DNA from: Neoarius graeffei
Lineage: Eukaryota > Chordata > Actinopteri > Siluriformes > Ariidae
NCBI RefSeq assembly: GCF_027579695.1
Contig: NC_083577.1
Span: 27,063,198 to 27,127,197, forward strand
Direction: 5' to 3'
DNA: 64,000 bases
Numbering within the stretch: position 1 is the stretch's first letter; every line of letters begins with the position of its first letter. The position numbers and the translations under genes are program-made. The notes beneath the pieces are model-generated. The model had not been told where the DNA came from. It saw only the letters and a program-made list of their open reading frames with translations, and ran no database searches. Below are positions 45,779 through 58,314 of the stretch, piece after piece.

Positions 45779-46998
45779 CAGTGACGGCTGGGGGCCTTTG
45801 AAATAGGGGAATCTCAGTTTTAGGTCTACATAATAAAAATTTTCAATTATCTGTTATTTGTCATTCATCAATTATTTATCAATTTGTTATTTACATGAAC
45901 TTAAGTGTCCCTTGCTTTTCTCATGCTTTTTGTATGCCCTGTCAAAGTTGGTCAAATCTCCAAAACTCAGTTTTGACCAAATAATACATCCCTGGGATGG
46001 TCTCATGAAGAGACAAGGTCAGCAGGACAATCTCTTGGCCAAAGCACTCCCAGTTAACCAGTTTACTTTGTCACACCAAGACAGCTGAAATGAGCGATTG
46101 TATCTCCCTGACTTTTGAATTAAATTGATCTTGGTCATTGATCTGCTCTGTTGTTTAATTTTGAGTCTCTTCTTGTAAGGAAGAGCATCAAAATCAAATC
46201 TTCTCTAAAATCAAGTCGACAGCATTCACAACGTTTGCCATTTCGCACAGCTAACAGCTAGCTAGCTGGCTAGATTTCCCCTCTATTGCCTGGATTAAAA
46301 TAAACAGCCTTTACCGAGCCAAAATGAAAGCAAGCAACAAACTCACAAACTTTATAATTGCAATTTTATGTACAGTATATACAGTACAAATGGAAATAGG
46401 AAGTGTACATTGGTAGGAAAAGAACAAGAATGAGCAGCAGATAGTCTCCCAAATTCACTTGCCAACACACCACACGGACTGAGCTTGAATCCCTCCAATT
46501 GATGTGACGTATAATTTTAAAACGCTGTCAATTATATGACATTCAAGAGACATTTGAAAGTTCCTCCAATCATTATACAGAAGCCCAGCATCCAGTCCTG
46601 CCTTACGGTCAACGACTCTCCTTAGACTCCCAGTGAAGCCAGGCATCTGGAAATTACATTTTAAAAGCATATTGTCCAATAAATGACTATCTTTTCTGCA
46701 CTAAGATCAAAGCATATACCATAGTGGCATTAAACTACAGGGACTCTGAGCATCAGGGTTTTCAATGGGTTATACTTCCACAGGCTTCTACGGGGGAAAA
46801 TCACATTATCAGATTTTGACGAGCAGCGAGAAATAATTGCTGAATGAACTAGCCATAAAGCTGAGCATTTTCTAGCACAAAATATTGATTTGGAATAAGA
46901 GGCTTAAGAAGTGCAAATACATATTTAACAGGCAAACTTTTTTGTGACATTTTACAGGAAGCTGGGCTTCCCTTGTAGTCTTAGAGCAGTCACCTGTG
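45779..46998. mobile_element. hAT-like non-autonomous element with 8-bp duplication
   Basis: Perfect direct repeats GTCTGATG lie at 45771-45778 and 46999-47006. The left end is CAGTGACGGCTGG; the right end, reversed, is CACAGGTGACTGC. GGGCTTCCCTTGTAGTCT near 46966 is shared with the element at 20936. No transposase was found. Confidence 0.85.
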
Positions 46999-47006
46999 GT
47001 CTGATG

Positions 47007-47287
47007 TACAAAGATTGCTGTTTTCATTAGTTTCAGGGGTGGTGTGGCTGGTGCTTGGTCACTGACACCACATCTTTCCTTGTTAGTGGGAACTCGAAAT
47101 TTGGAATTATGTCTTTTTTGATGTCTGCATGTACAACCAAAAGTGTGTGTGTGTGTGTGTGTGTGGGTGGGGGGGGGGACAAAAAAAATGGATGCCTCCA
47201 TGGCCATCTTTCATTAGCAGGAAGCTAGCCAGATAAATGTAACAAATGCTGTATAGTCATCTCTTTAAAACAGTGAACTAGAAGAGT
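47007..47287. other. No gene seen; (GT)n at 47142-47165
   Basis: Anonymous DNA with a GT run followed by a G-rich run. Confidence 0.5.
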
Positions 47288-47799
47288 GTTTGGTTCCAAA
47301 ACGCAATAAACGGCAAATTTGAAAATTTGAAACTCCAGCCACCAAACCATCAGCAATTATCATATCTTACTCGTACCATATTCAGTTTTCACCAAAACAT
47401 GATATCTGCTATTGATTTACACACTGCATTACGGCCTTTCATTCCAAAACACAACAAGCGCCATCACCGATTTTTCTCAAAACCAGACATATCCATTTGG
47501 CCAGTCAGATGCCGCCATTGGCGTGAAGTCTTCTAAAATGGCTGCGCCCATGAAGTAGGAAATCGCTTCATCACTTCTCGCATTTATTGGACAATTTGAT
47601 GATGAATTATGAATAATTTTGATAAAATAATCTAAAAAAAATCTATAAAATAAAATAATCTGTCATGAAAGAACACGGTTAAATACACTTTAAATAGAAA
47701 GGGATATGTAGCATTTTGGGGGAAAATGCCGTGGCGTGGATATGTAGCGACTTGACAAAAAAAAATAAAAATTACTTGGTTCAGTTAAAAGCTGTTAAT

Positions 47800-49074
47800 T
47801 TTAACAGGCCAGTGGGCCTGATGGGATCTCCCCACTCCTTCTACATACGTACATTTGCACATGAACTTGCACCAGACTGGTGTCCCTTATTTCAGCTCTC
47901 AGTAAACACACACAGTATACCCTCCCTGTGGAAAAAAGCAACTATAATTCCTGTTCCAAAAAAGCCATGCCCACAGGTTAATAATGATTTTAGACCTGTG
48001 GTGTTAACATCAGTGGTTATGAAATAATTTGAACACATTATGATAGGATCCCTATGTAAACAGGTTCAACATCTTCTCGACCCCTACCAGTTTGCCTATA
48101 GAAATGGCAGAAATACTGATGATGCCTTAAGCACAACATCACACCTCATTTTGAAGCATTTAGAGAACTCAGAGGCATATGCCAGGTTACTCTTCATGTA
48201 TTTTAGTTCGGCGTTTAATACTATACTGCCACAAACTTTATTAGAGAAGCTAAAAAAGATGGAGGTAAACCCTTATATAATCAGATGGTATCAGGCGTTT
48301 CTTACAGATAGAACACAAGTTAAGGTTAATTCTACATTTTCTGACATTCTAACTATTAACACTGGAGTTCCTCAAGGCTGCCTAAGTTCCCCTCTTCTTT
48401 TTACACTCTACAAATGAATGTAGATGTCACTATACAAATAACTATATCATTAAATTTTCAGATGACACAGCCATTTTGAGTTTATTAACATCTGACTCAC
48501 TGGACATCAGCTCCTACCAATCAAAGGTAGACCTTATGGTGCAGTGGTGTGGGAGTAACAATCTAATATTAAATATAAATAAGACAAAGGAAATTATTTT
48601 TGACCCCAAATCTATTGGGAATCATGATTCAGTACTGATTAAGGGAGAGAGAGTTGAACAGGTCACTTCGTATAGATATCTAGGTGTCCACTTCGATTGT
48701 CAGCTGAAGTGGGCCCAGCATGTTGAATCTGTCTGTGTTAAAATAAGCTAGCGCCTGCACTTCTTGAGAAGGCTAAGGGTCTCTGGGGTGGAGAAAGATA
48801 TTATGCTGACTTTTTATAGGGTTGCCATAGAGTCCATCATTCGGTATGGGATAACAATATGGTTTGGGAATCTATCAGTGAAGCTTAGAACACAATTGTA
48901 TATACTCATTAGAAGGGCTGGGAAGATAATAGGTATGCCACCCCCTTCCACACTGCAAGACATTTTTGATGACATGGTGCAAAAGCAGGGCGTGAAAATT
49001 GTAGAAGACCTGAAGCACATCCTTCACTATGAGTATGAGCTGTTGCCCTCTGGCAGAAGGTATAGGGTCCCTAT
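47800..49074 (+). pseudogene. LINE reverse transcriptase, degraded
   Basis: Blocks in order: SLWKKATIIPVPKK, NDFRPVVLTSVVMK, LLDPYQFAYRNGRNTDDA, a FSSAFNTI block, NTGVPQGC and a SDDTAIL block in place of the usual FADD. The C-terminal part has GERVEQVTSYRYLGV and KIIGMPPPSTLQDI. At least four stops or frame changes lie between the blocks (near 48028, 48417 and 48751, among others). It is dead. Confidence 0.85.
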
Positions 49075-49729
49075 TGGCCCTTTTCCACTACCCTTTTTCA
49101 GCTCACTTCAGCTCGCTTCAGCTCACTTCAGCCCGACACGGCTCACGTTTCGACTACCTTAGAGCAGCACGACTCAGCTCGCTTCAGCCCTGCTCAGCCC
49201 CCAAAACTCGCACGGTTTTGGAGTAGGGCTGAAGCGAGTCAAACCGAGCCGAGTGAGGCTAGGGGCGTGAGGAGACACTCCCCTGTGCACTGATTGGTGA
49301 GGAGGAGTGTCCTCACATGCCCACACACGCCCGGCGAGCACGCTGGGATCTGTAAACACCGTAAACCTGGAAGAAACCTCGCCTCATCTATACGCTCTTG
49401 CCAGTATCTGCTGGCGTTGTCGGTGACAACAAGCCACAGCACCAAGACCAGCAACACTAACGACTCCATGTTTATTGTTTACTATCCGGGTCGTGAGACT
49501 ACCGCTTAAAAGGTCACTGATGTCACTGTTTGCGCCGCCTAACGACATCACGTAACGTCCACCCACTTTCGCTAACTCCACCCAATGTGTCCACCCACTT
49601 CCAGCCAGCACGGTTCAGCGCGGATGTAGTCGAAATGCAACTCCAACAGCCCCACTCAGCTCGACTCAGCCCAACTCAGCACGGCACAGCTCAGCCCAAC
49701 TCAGCCGCGTTGGTAGTGGAAAAGCGGCA
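49075..49729 (-). mobile_element. Harbinger-type MITE, copy 3, inverted
   Basis: It starts TGGCCCTTTTCCACTACCC and ends GGTAGTGGAAAAGCGGCA, so it is reversed relative to copies 1 and 2. Flanks are TAT (49072-49074) and TAA (49730-49732), a near match to a TWA duplication. The transposase start MESLVLLVLVLW reads on the minus strand from about 49469. Confidence 0.88.
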
Positions 49730-49835
49730 TAACTGTAAAACTAATAGATTTAAATTCTCTGTGGTCCCTGTATGGATTAAGTTACTGAACAAGAATTGGT
49801 GAGGGGGTTGGGGGGGTGAATGTATTGGAAGAACT

Positions 49836-49897
<62 letters not shown>

Positions 49898-50412
49898 CGC
49901 ATGCATGGGTATTTCTTTATTTCTTTATTTATTCATTCATATTGACAGGACAGTCTAGAGCTATTTCATAGAAGGCCATGATACAGGGCAAAGTGCAACA
50001 TATGCGGTTCTCTCTGTGTATGTTTTTTTTGTTTTTTTGTTTGTTTGTTTGTTTGTAGTGTGTAAATGTGTTTTTTTTATTTTATGTGTATCCATGTCAG
50101 ACTCTCGTTTGCCCAAGATGAATTTCTCCACTCTGGAGACAATAAAGGCTTATCTTATCTTATCTTATCTTATCTTATCTTATCTTATCTTATCTTATCT
50201 TATCTTATCTTATCTTATCTTATCTTATCTTATCTTATCTTATCTTAATTAGTTCTGGATTTCATTTTTGAAGTTTATTATCATTAAGGAGTTAGTCAAT
50301 ACATTTTAAAACAGGATACAGTGGTTTTCCTTTTATCACTTCCCGTAATCAAAAAAAGTGATTTTTCTCAAAACAATGGAATTGGATATATTGCGTTTTG
50401 GAACCAAATTCT

Positions 50413-51844
50413 TCACTTGTACAGTCAGTGTTATTGACTGAACAAGTGAATATATCTGTATGATAGTCGATCTAAAGCAAGTACTTCTTTATACAGTATA
50501 GCACATTTAAACTTAAGAAGTGCTACTTTGCTTCCTGTTGATGCTGTGAGCAGCCATGTTGATTTACTTGCTGGATTCAGAGTTGTGGAGACCATAACAC
50601 ATTCCCAAGTAGCTGATTTTTCCTACGAGTTATGACCTTTAGTCAAGCACAACATAATTGCATCCTTCAAACTGCGGGAGTATGAATAATAGCACTATTC
50701 AACAGATTACACCTTTTAATCACTCTAGCTAATTTCTCCCTCTGTTTAGAAAGAAACAATGAAAGCCAAATCAATCTACTTCATACCAATTTTACATTCA
50801 TCTGAGACTTTTTTCCTGAATGAAATATTTACATTTACAGCACTGAGCAGACACCCTTATCCAGAATGACTTACATACTGTACGGTAAGTGCTTTGTAGT
50901 CTCCATCAGGAACACATCCTCATGCTTGATCAATAGGTCAGGCTTTAAGAATAACATTGACCTAAAAATCTATTTGAGGGAATCTAGATGTTAGTACAGA
51001 GAAAACAGACTCGTCAAGGGAAAATGAAACAAATGCTAATTCTAGTGCATGGTAAACAGGGAGCTCTTTAGTCTCTGAAGACATTCAGTGACTCAGCTCT
51101 TTGGATAGCTGGGGGATGTTCGGAACAACCTGGGAGACAAAACAGAGAAACGTCTTGATGCAGGGTTCTCCTTGTATCTCGAGGGATGGTGGGTCCAGTT
51201 TAGCCATGCCAGCGGCTTGAAGGGAGTGTGATGCAGAGCAGGGCTTGATAAGAGCCATCAAGTAGGAGGAGGTTAGTCCATTTTTCACTTTGTCAATGTT
51301 TATCGAATACAGACAGCTACAGGAAGTCAGTGGAGGAAGCACAGCAAGGAAAATGTTGTCTTGTTTTCTGATAATGTTGTGGAATTTGATAAGTAAATCA
51401 TACTTTTCTGAAATTTTTTAGAAGTCTGGGAAACATCCATTACATCCAATTGAATATGTCCAATTTCATTGGGTGATATATCATATGCTACTAATGTTTG
51501 GTCCAGTTACATCACTTTTAATGTTTTGTTTGAAGATCATTTTTAACAGTGTGGCAGCCAACAGCCTACTGGGCAAAAATATCAGAGTGCCTTTTGAATA
51601 TAAACATAAAAGTGGACCCCAAAGCAAAGAGAGAGGGCAGAGACAGAATTCGACAGAGCAAAGCTCCAATGATTAGATACATATTTTTTTTTTAAAACAT
51701 CTGGTGCTTCTCGTAACTCATCTTCCTCTCCGACAACAAACTCTGGTTAGTAATCAGTAAACTATCATAGCTTGGTGAGCAACTGGTGTGGCACTTGTAA
51801 TGCACCTACTTACTAATTAGTTAGCTAGCAGCAGACATTTACAA
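50413..51844. other. No gene seen
   Basis: Anonymous AT-rich DNA. The stretch 51560-51790 resembles 35720-35960. Confidence 0.45.
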
Positions 51845-52355
51845 TGCACTATATGGCCAAAAGTATGTGGACACCTCACCATCACACACATATATGGTCC
51901 TTACCCAAACCATTGCCATGAAGTCCACAACTGTCCAGAATGTCTGGTATGTTGTAGCATTAAGATTTCCTTTCACCAGAACGAAAAGGCCCAAACCTGT
52001 TCCAGCATGACAATGCCCCTGTGCACAAAGTGAGCTCCATGAAGACACGGTTTGCTAAAGTTGGAGTGGAAGAACCTGAGTGTCCTGCACAGAGCCCTGA
52101 ACTCAACACCACCGAACACTTTTTAGCAATGAATTGGAACACCAATTGTGCCCCAGGCCTGCTCACCTGACATCAATACCTGACCTCACTAATGCTCTTA
52201 TGGCTGAATGAACACTAATCCTCACAGCCATGCATTTAGATCTAGTGGAAAGACCACAGAAATCTTGCAGAAGGACCAGCTTTGGAGCAGTGTGTTCAAC
52301 AAAGACATATAGGTGTGATGGTCAGGTGTCCACATATTTTTGGCTGTGCAGTGTA
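51845..52355 (+). mobile_element. Tc1-like element, family F, internally deleted
   Basis: Ends CACTATATGGCCAAAAGTATGTGGACACC and the inverse GGTGTCCACATATTTTTGGC are separated by about 510 bp. A small transposase remnant, CPAQSPELNTTEH, lies near 52081-52120. A left half of the same family is at 55905-56096. Confidence 0.85.
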
Positions 52356-52886
52356 TGCGCTACCTGTTATCTTGTAGTGTATTAAAGGCCTCTAGTTGTT
52401 GAAATAAAAGCCCATTGAATGGTTATCACACAAGCAGCTGGCTTTGCTAGTATTTGGTTATGGCCACAGTGCAAGTATTTGCATTTAGTGCTGTCATTTT
52501 TCACAGATTTGAACTAATGCAGCATTGTAAGAATAGTACTGTACACTAGGTGTAAATGCCATTATGTGTGAGTGTGAATGTTGGATCATGTTAAGCAGCG
52601 TACCAGGATACTGACTATTACTGACAGTGTATGCACATGCAAATATTTTATTTGAATGTGAGTAGGGCTGTTATAGTTGTATATTGTAATGTTTTGTGTG
52701 ATCATCTGTTGGTTTGTAGAGCATTATTATTGTCCAAACAGGGGCACAGTGGTTATTAAAGTGCCACCTGACCTGACCAGCTGTCATCGATCAACTCCCA
52801 TTGTAGTAGCTTTGCTCTCTTGCAGTTTTGGTGAAATGCTAGCTAATTTGTGATTAATAATAACCCATGGTATTCTGTATAAGCAG
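52356..52886. other. No gene seen
   Basis: Anonymous AT-rich DNA. Confidence 0.5.
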
Positions 52887-53267
52887 CACGGTGGTGTAGT
52901 GGTTAGCACTGTCACCTCACAGCAAGAAGGTTCTGGGTTCTAGCTCAGTGGCTGACGAGGGCCTTTCTGTTTGGGGTTTGCATGTTCTCCCTGTGTCTGC
53001 GTGGGTTTCCTCTGGGTGCTCTGATTTCCCCCACAGTCCAAAGACATGCAGGTTAGGCTAATTGGTGGCTCTAAATTGACTGTAGGTGTGAATGTGAGTG
53101 TGAATGGTTGTTTGTCTCTACTGTATGTGTCAGCCCTGTGACAACCTGGTGACTTGTCCAGGGTGTACCCCACCTCTCACCCATAGTCATCTGGGATAGG
53201 CTCCAGCTTGTCCGTGACCCTGTAGAACAGGATAAGCAGCTACAGATAATGGATGGACGGATGGACC
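52887..53267 (+). mobile_element. tRNA-derived SINE (family A), plus strand
   Basis: Full copy with head (A box TGGTGTAGTGG; the B box GGTTCTAGCTC is degraded), body and a GGATGGACGGATGG tail. Confidence 0.9.
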
Positions 53268-53338
53268 TAGTCATACATCTTGTGGCTATTCTTCACCATA
53301 GCACATTATATATATTTAAAAAAATATATACAGAATAC

Positions 53339-54426
53339 CATCCATCCATTATCCATAACTGTTTATCCTGTGCAGGGTCGCAGGCAAGCTGGAGCCTATT
53401 CCAGCTGACTATGGGCGAGAGGCGAGGTACACCATGGACAAGTCACCAGATCATCACAGGGCTGACACATAGGTGGGGTTTACATTAGACCGTATCAGCG
53501 GATCATCAGATTAACGTTTTTAAAACGATTAGTGTGCACACAGCAACGCCAATACACGATTCGCGTGCACATAGCAACGCCAATACACGGATACACTCGG
53601 CTCCGCAGGCATCCTGCGTTCCAAATCACTCCGCCCTGAACAGCGAGTGCCCTCTGGAGGGTGCGCACTCCGGCCCTGCGCAGCTCACAGAGCGCGCGAG
53701 TATAGCGCACGAGCAGTGATTTGGGACTGAGCCGCTGTGTGTGTGATCTCAGTGCATGTCGGGCATGCGCGTCACTTACCACTTGCAAGTGGAAGGATGG
53801 CAAGCCTAAAGACAATCATAACTACACAATGGGCAGTATTTGCATCAGTATTTGCAGTATTTTCATACTTTTATACTCTTTAATGAAAGGTGATACAAGG
53901 CGGAAGTCCGCGCCGTTTTTCAGCAGTCGCGTCACATGACCAACGCCAGCGAATCAGGAAGGTGGATGTCACAGTGACGTTGTCCAATGACGACGCCAGC
54001 TAGAGCTCAGCACAGCGTATCCGCGTATTCTCAATGTTTACACAGCACCGGACCAGACACGATCTGGATTGAATACGTGGACCCTGGTGGATTCCCGTTT
54101 CCCGGCGTTTCCAGGCGTTTTAATGTAAACGGACAGTGCATCCGTGAAGAAACGAGACAGATACGGTCTAATGTAAACTTGGCCATAGAGATAAACAACC
54201 ATTCACACTCACATTCACACCTATGGCCAATTTAGAGCCACCAGTTAACCTAATGTGCATGTCTTTGGACTGTAGGGGAAACCGGCGCACCCAGAGGAAA
54301 CCCACACAGACATGGGGATAATATGCAAACTCCACACAGAAAGGCCCTCCATCGGCCACTGGGCTCGAACCCAGAACTGTCTTGCTGTGAGGCGACAGCG
54401 CTAACCACTACACCACCGTGCTGCCG
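53339..54426 (-). mobile_element. tRNA-derived SINE (family A) split by a MITE
   Basis: The 3' half is 53339-53472 and the 5' half with the head is 54189-54426. Removing the insertion at 53473-54183 restores a continuous SINE by alignment with the other copies. Confidence 0.92.
53473..54183. mobile_element. MITE with 19-bp inverted ends in a SINE
   Basis: GTTTACATTAGACCGTATC lies on the left (near 53478) and its inverse GATACGGTCTAATGTAAAC on the right (near 54159). CATAG flanks it at 53468-53472 and 54184-54188. The interior is GC-rich with paired CAACGCCAATACACG motifs and no transposase. Confidence 0.88.
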
Positions 54427-55904
54427 AATGCAACTCTATCAATAATTTTAATTTTAGATATTTAGTATTTTGGTCTGGAGGTGAGGTTTGGGCGAGAGGG
54501 GAGCCCAGTTTGTCATTCATGTTGTGTCTACTTCAGCCATGCTGTAACAAGAGCATACATGTCATGCTTGCCAAGGAGGCAATTCTGCCATTGATTAGTC
54601 TTAATTGTGACCATCTCTTTTCATAGACTTGCATATTACCCTAGTTCTAGCAGCAGGCAAACCATCTCTGTTGTTTTTCATCCAAACAGCAACATCACAG
54701 CAAGCTTGCACCTGTACCAGGTTATGCTATTGCTCCTCTCTGTGTGAATGATAAAGAACACATGCTTGTTTTTCTATAAGCGCTAACAGAGTCCAAACAG
54801 CAGGTAGATCAGTTGTGTGGTCAAAACGCTATTATTCACACCAGGCAGCTTTTCACTCTCACTTGTGTGAGACATGACATTGACTTGCAGCTGTTAACTA
54901 TGAACAATGGTGTATTTGATTAAATAATTCTATTACTGTCAAGAATTATTCTCCTGCCATAAATGTTATTATCAAGCTCTTTGTGTCGGCTGTGTTTACA
55001 CCCACCGCTAATGTGTACTGCTTAGGAGATTTGAGTAATGCTACAGACATAAGGCCTTGAGAAATAATGGGAACAGTTTGAGCAGTCAAGCAAGCAAGAG
55101 AGAGCGAGACAGAGAGAGGGGGTAGTGGGTGGTAAAGAAAGAGATTAGTGTGGTGTTTTGACCGTGGAGGGATAATGATTTCCAGAACTCCCAAAGGAAT
55201 AATTGTCCGCAAATATGTCCACAAGACTTGGGACCTGAGGGAGCGTCCACATTATTACTTGCACAAAGAAAAACTTCAAGGATTTCTAGCTTTGCTGTGT
55301 GTTTGTTTGTGGCTGTGTTTACAGCCCTACAGCCAGTGTGAGTGTGTATGTGTGATATAAATATATAATATAGACAACACCCTGCACATTTAGACCTTGA
55401 TTTAGTATCTTCAGAACCCCCTGGATCAAGGTTTGCTGGATCAAGTGCTATTTTATAAGTTGCAAAATAATAAGGGTGAAAATCACTAGGAAAACAACCC
55501 AAGCACATGCAGACTCTATACTGGTGTACCGTTTTTACTTAAGGCACAAATTCTGAATACAGCCCTTTGTGTTTCTTTTTGTGTGCAGAACATCTGTTAA
55601 CATTAGTGTATAACATCTGGTAATAAAGGAAATGGCTGCTAACTTGCTAATTGTTTGCTGAATTGACAATGAATAGTGAGTACTGGAGATTAAGCACTTT
55701 CAAATGGCAGATGGGCTTTTTTTCAGCCGTCTGCAATTTCAACGGAGGCAGTTTATATTTCCCGTTATGCAATAAAAAAAAGATGTTGATTTCTTTCAAA
55801 AGAATTCTTTCGTATAAGAATAATTTCGTTTGACTTTGTACAAGTTAAAGAATATGTAAAACTACATGCCCCATATCAGCTGGAATTGCCTGAATGTTTA
55901 CAAA
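54427..55904. other. No gene seen
   Basis: Anonymous AT-rich DNA with a GA-rich tract near 55095-55123. Confidence 0.5.
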
Positions 55905-56096
55905 TACACTATATGGCTAAAATATTCAGACACCACACCATCACACCCATGTGTAGTCCTTCCCCAAACTGCTGCCACAAAGTTTCAAGCACAGAATTGT
56001 ATAAGGAGTCTTTCTACATTGGAGCATTGAAAATTCCCTTCACTGGAATGAAAAGGACCAAATGTTTTCCAGCACGGCACTGCCTCTGTACACAAA
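55905..56096 (+). mobile_element. Tc1 family F, left half, cut by Harbinger insertion
   Basis: It matches the left part of the family at 51845 (CACTATATGGCTAAAATATTCAGACACC) and stops at TGTACACAAA, where the Harbinger end begins. The other half should lie beyond the window's right edge. Confidence 0.75.
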
Positions 56097-56341
56097 TAGC
56101 CCTTTTCCACCAAATCAGTTCCAGGGCTGGTTCGGGGCCAGTGCTTAGTTTGGAACCGGGTTTTCTGTTTCCACTGACAAAGAACTGGTTCTGGGGCCAG
56201 AAAAAAACGGTTCCAGGGTAGCACCAGCTCTTTGCTGGGCTAGAGGAAAGAACCACTTATGTCAGCAGGGGGGCGGAGTTGTTAAGACCAACAACAATAG
56301 CAAGACCGCGAAAGGTCGCCATTTTTAAGCAATGAGATATC

Positions 56342-57540
56342 ATGGATGCAGCAAAGCAGCAGTGGTCTGTGGAGGAGACAACCTGTCTCCTAGAGATATG
56401 GTCCACAGATGAAGTCCAGGCGAAACTAGAGGATGCTACGCGGACCAAGCCCGTATTACACCAAATACAAAAAGAGATGGCTGCGGCAGGATACGAATGT
56501 ACTCTCGATCAGATCAGCAACAAATTAAAGAAGCTGAAGGAAGACTACAGGGACCAAAAAAAGGACCTCAATCGAAGCGACAACGGGCGGCTGAGGAAGA
56601 ACCCCCACTTCAATATTCTGGACTTGGTCCTTGGAGACAGACCGGCAAATAATGCCACCGGAGCCTTAAATTCAGCGACGGTGATGGTGGACGACACTGC
56701 CGCAATCAGAGCCTGGAAAGTTTCTTTTCAAACATTTTCGCCTTGCATAAAGTTTTTTAGTGAGTGACCGTTACAAGTTACTTCAGTTAATGTTTGTTTG
56801 TATAATGTTATAATGAAATCTGATGCATAGTTTCATTCACTAGTTCATTTTTGTAACTGTGAGCTTAGTTCAAAATTTCTAATTATGAACTGAACTAGCT
56901 CATTTTAACATTTGTGAACTGAACTTTGAAATAGTTCAAGTAGAAAGTGAACTTTCCCAACACTGGCTGTTTTTATGTGGTTTATAGAGTTGTCCACCAT
57001 CGGGGACGAGGACCTGATATCTCCACTCCACTGCAGTTCTCCTGCATCATCCAGCAGCTCAGGACAATCGCAGCAGACCAGACCTGGTAAGTTGTTGTGC
57101 TGAGTATCCAGTAGTCTGTCTCACCGGATACTATGCAAACATGGATATATACCTAATAGTGTGACTTTATAATATAAATACATGCTGTAATAAGTGACCA
57201 GTCATTCATATAAAATGCCCTACCAACCGTAAACAGTTAACTAATGCTTTTATTGCTGAGCTGACATGTTTCTTATATTGTATTGCTGAACCTGTGTTAA
57301 TCTACTTATGACTTAATAAAAACTTTTAAACTCATTATTCTGTTCTTATACACAGCTAAGAGGAAGCGAGACAGCAACACTGAGCTCCTGGGCTACCTTG
57401 AGCGGGCGGACGAGAGGTTCCTGCAGCACATCAAGGAAATGAACGATGCCTTGCTGCACAAGCTGGAGGCAGACAACAGTGCGTTCCTCAGTATGATGGG
57501 GCGCATGGTGTCTGTAATGGAGGTGCAAGACAGAAAATAA
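56342..57540 (+). CDS. Myb/SANT-like DNA-binding protein of Harbinger, three exons
   Basis: Exons 56342-56759, 56988-57086 and 57356-57540 join in frame to 233 codons with no stop. Splice sites are canonical: donor GTGAGT and acceptor TTTATAG for intron 1, donor GTAAGT and acceptor TACACAG for intron 2. The N-terminus (about residues 6-95) is a trihelix Myb/SANT-like domain with aromatic spacing QWSVEETTCLLEIWS, ISNKLKKLKEDYRDQK and NPHFNILDLVLG. The middle is serine-rich, and the C-terminus is a helical, coiled-coil-like segment (LLGYLERADERFLQHI). In known Harbinger elements such proteins bind the DNA ends and help bring the transposase into the nucleus; that role is inferred here. Intron 1 contains GTTCA/TGAAC-rich repeat sequence (56830-56960). 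Confidence 0.85.
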
Positions 57541-57601
57541 TCACACCGCTTTTCTTGTTTTGCACCTTTGCACTGTTCACGTCACTTTGTTGTTATGTTG
57601 T

Positions 57602-57692
57602 TGTAGAGTTATACCAGGTGGGTGGAGCACAGAAGCACGGCAGGCCAGAACTGAGTTCTCAATAACTCTTTTTATTTTAGCTTTTATATTCG

Positions 57693-57735
<43 letters not shown>

Positions 57736-58101
57736 TCTCATTATCTCTAGCCGCTTTATCCTTCTACAGGGTCGCAGGCAAGCTGGAGCCTATCCCAGCT
57801 GACTATGGGCGAAAGGCGGGGTACACCCTGGACAAGTCGCCAGGTCATCACAGGGCTGACACATAGACACAGACAACCATTCACACTCACATTCACACCT
57901 ACGGTCAATTTAGAGTCACCAGTTAACCTAACCTGCATGTCTTTGGACTGTGGGGGAAACCGGAGCACTCGGAGGAAACCCACGCGGACACGGGGAGAAC
58001 ATGCAAACTCCACACAGAAAGGCCCTCGCCGGCCCCGGGGCTCGAACCCAGGACCTTCTTGCTGTGAGGCGACAGCGCTAACCACTACACCACCGTGCCA
58101 C

Positions 58102-58138
<37 letters not shown>

Positions 58139-58314
58139 TCTGGTGGGGAGAGCTCCCTTCCTCTGCACTCCCTCTCCTCTTATAGGGCGCGGTCACTGGG
58201 GAAGACACACAAACACATGTTAATTCCCGTCAGGTGCAGTGATTCTGCCACTTACCTTCCCTGACTCCGCCCTCCCTTCACAGACTGATGCTTGACCACG
58301 CCCCCGCTGCCACA
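57602..58314 (-). mobile_element. Solo LTR with 5-bp target duplication, carrying a SINE
   Basis: Direct repeats GTTGT at 57597-57601 and 58315-58319 flank a segment that reads TGTGGCAGCGGGGGCG at its minus-strand start and CTCTACA at its end. On the minus strand it has TATAAGAGG near 58184 and AATAAA near 57675. No internal retrotransposon genes remain. A SINE inserted into a (TA)n tract within it (57733-58102). Confidence 0.85.
57733..58102 (-). mobile_element. tRNA-derived SINE (family A) in a (TA)n tract
   Basis: Full-length minus-strand copy with A and B boxes in the head. TA repeats lie on both sides (57698-57732 and 58105-58133), either the duplicated target or expansion after insertion. 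Confidence 0.9.

Larger units (their letters stand above)
47706..50248 (+). mobile_element. Rex1/CR1-like LINE, 5' truncated, interrupted
   Basis: The reverse transcriptase coding relic spans about 47800-49074. A Harbinger MITE interrupts it at 49075-49729, and the 3' untranslated region ends in about 20 TTATC units (50148-50248). AATAAAGGC lies just before the tail. A long GT run is at 49838-49893. Confidence 0.88.
47288..50412. mobile_element. Inverted-repeat DNA element carrying a LINE
   Basis: TTTGGTTCCAAAACGCAATA near 47289 is matched by its exact inverse TATTGCGTTTTGGAACCAAA near 50389-50408. A second shared word, TTTTTCTCAAAAC, occurs near 47473 and, in direct orientation, near 50364. 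Between them a LINE and a MITE have inserted. No transposase was seen. Confidence 0.6.
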
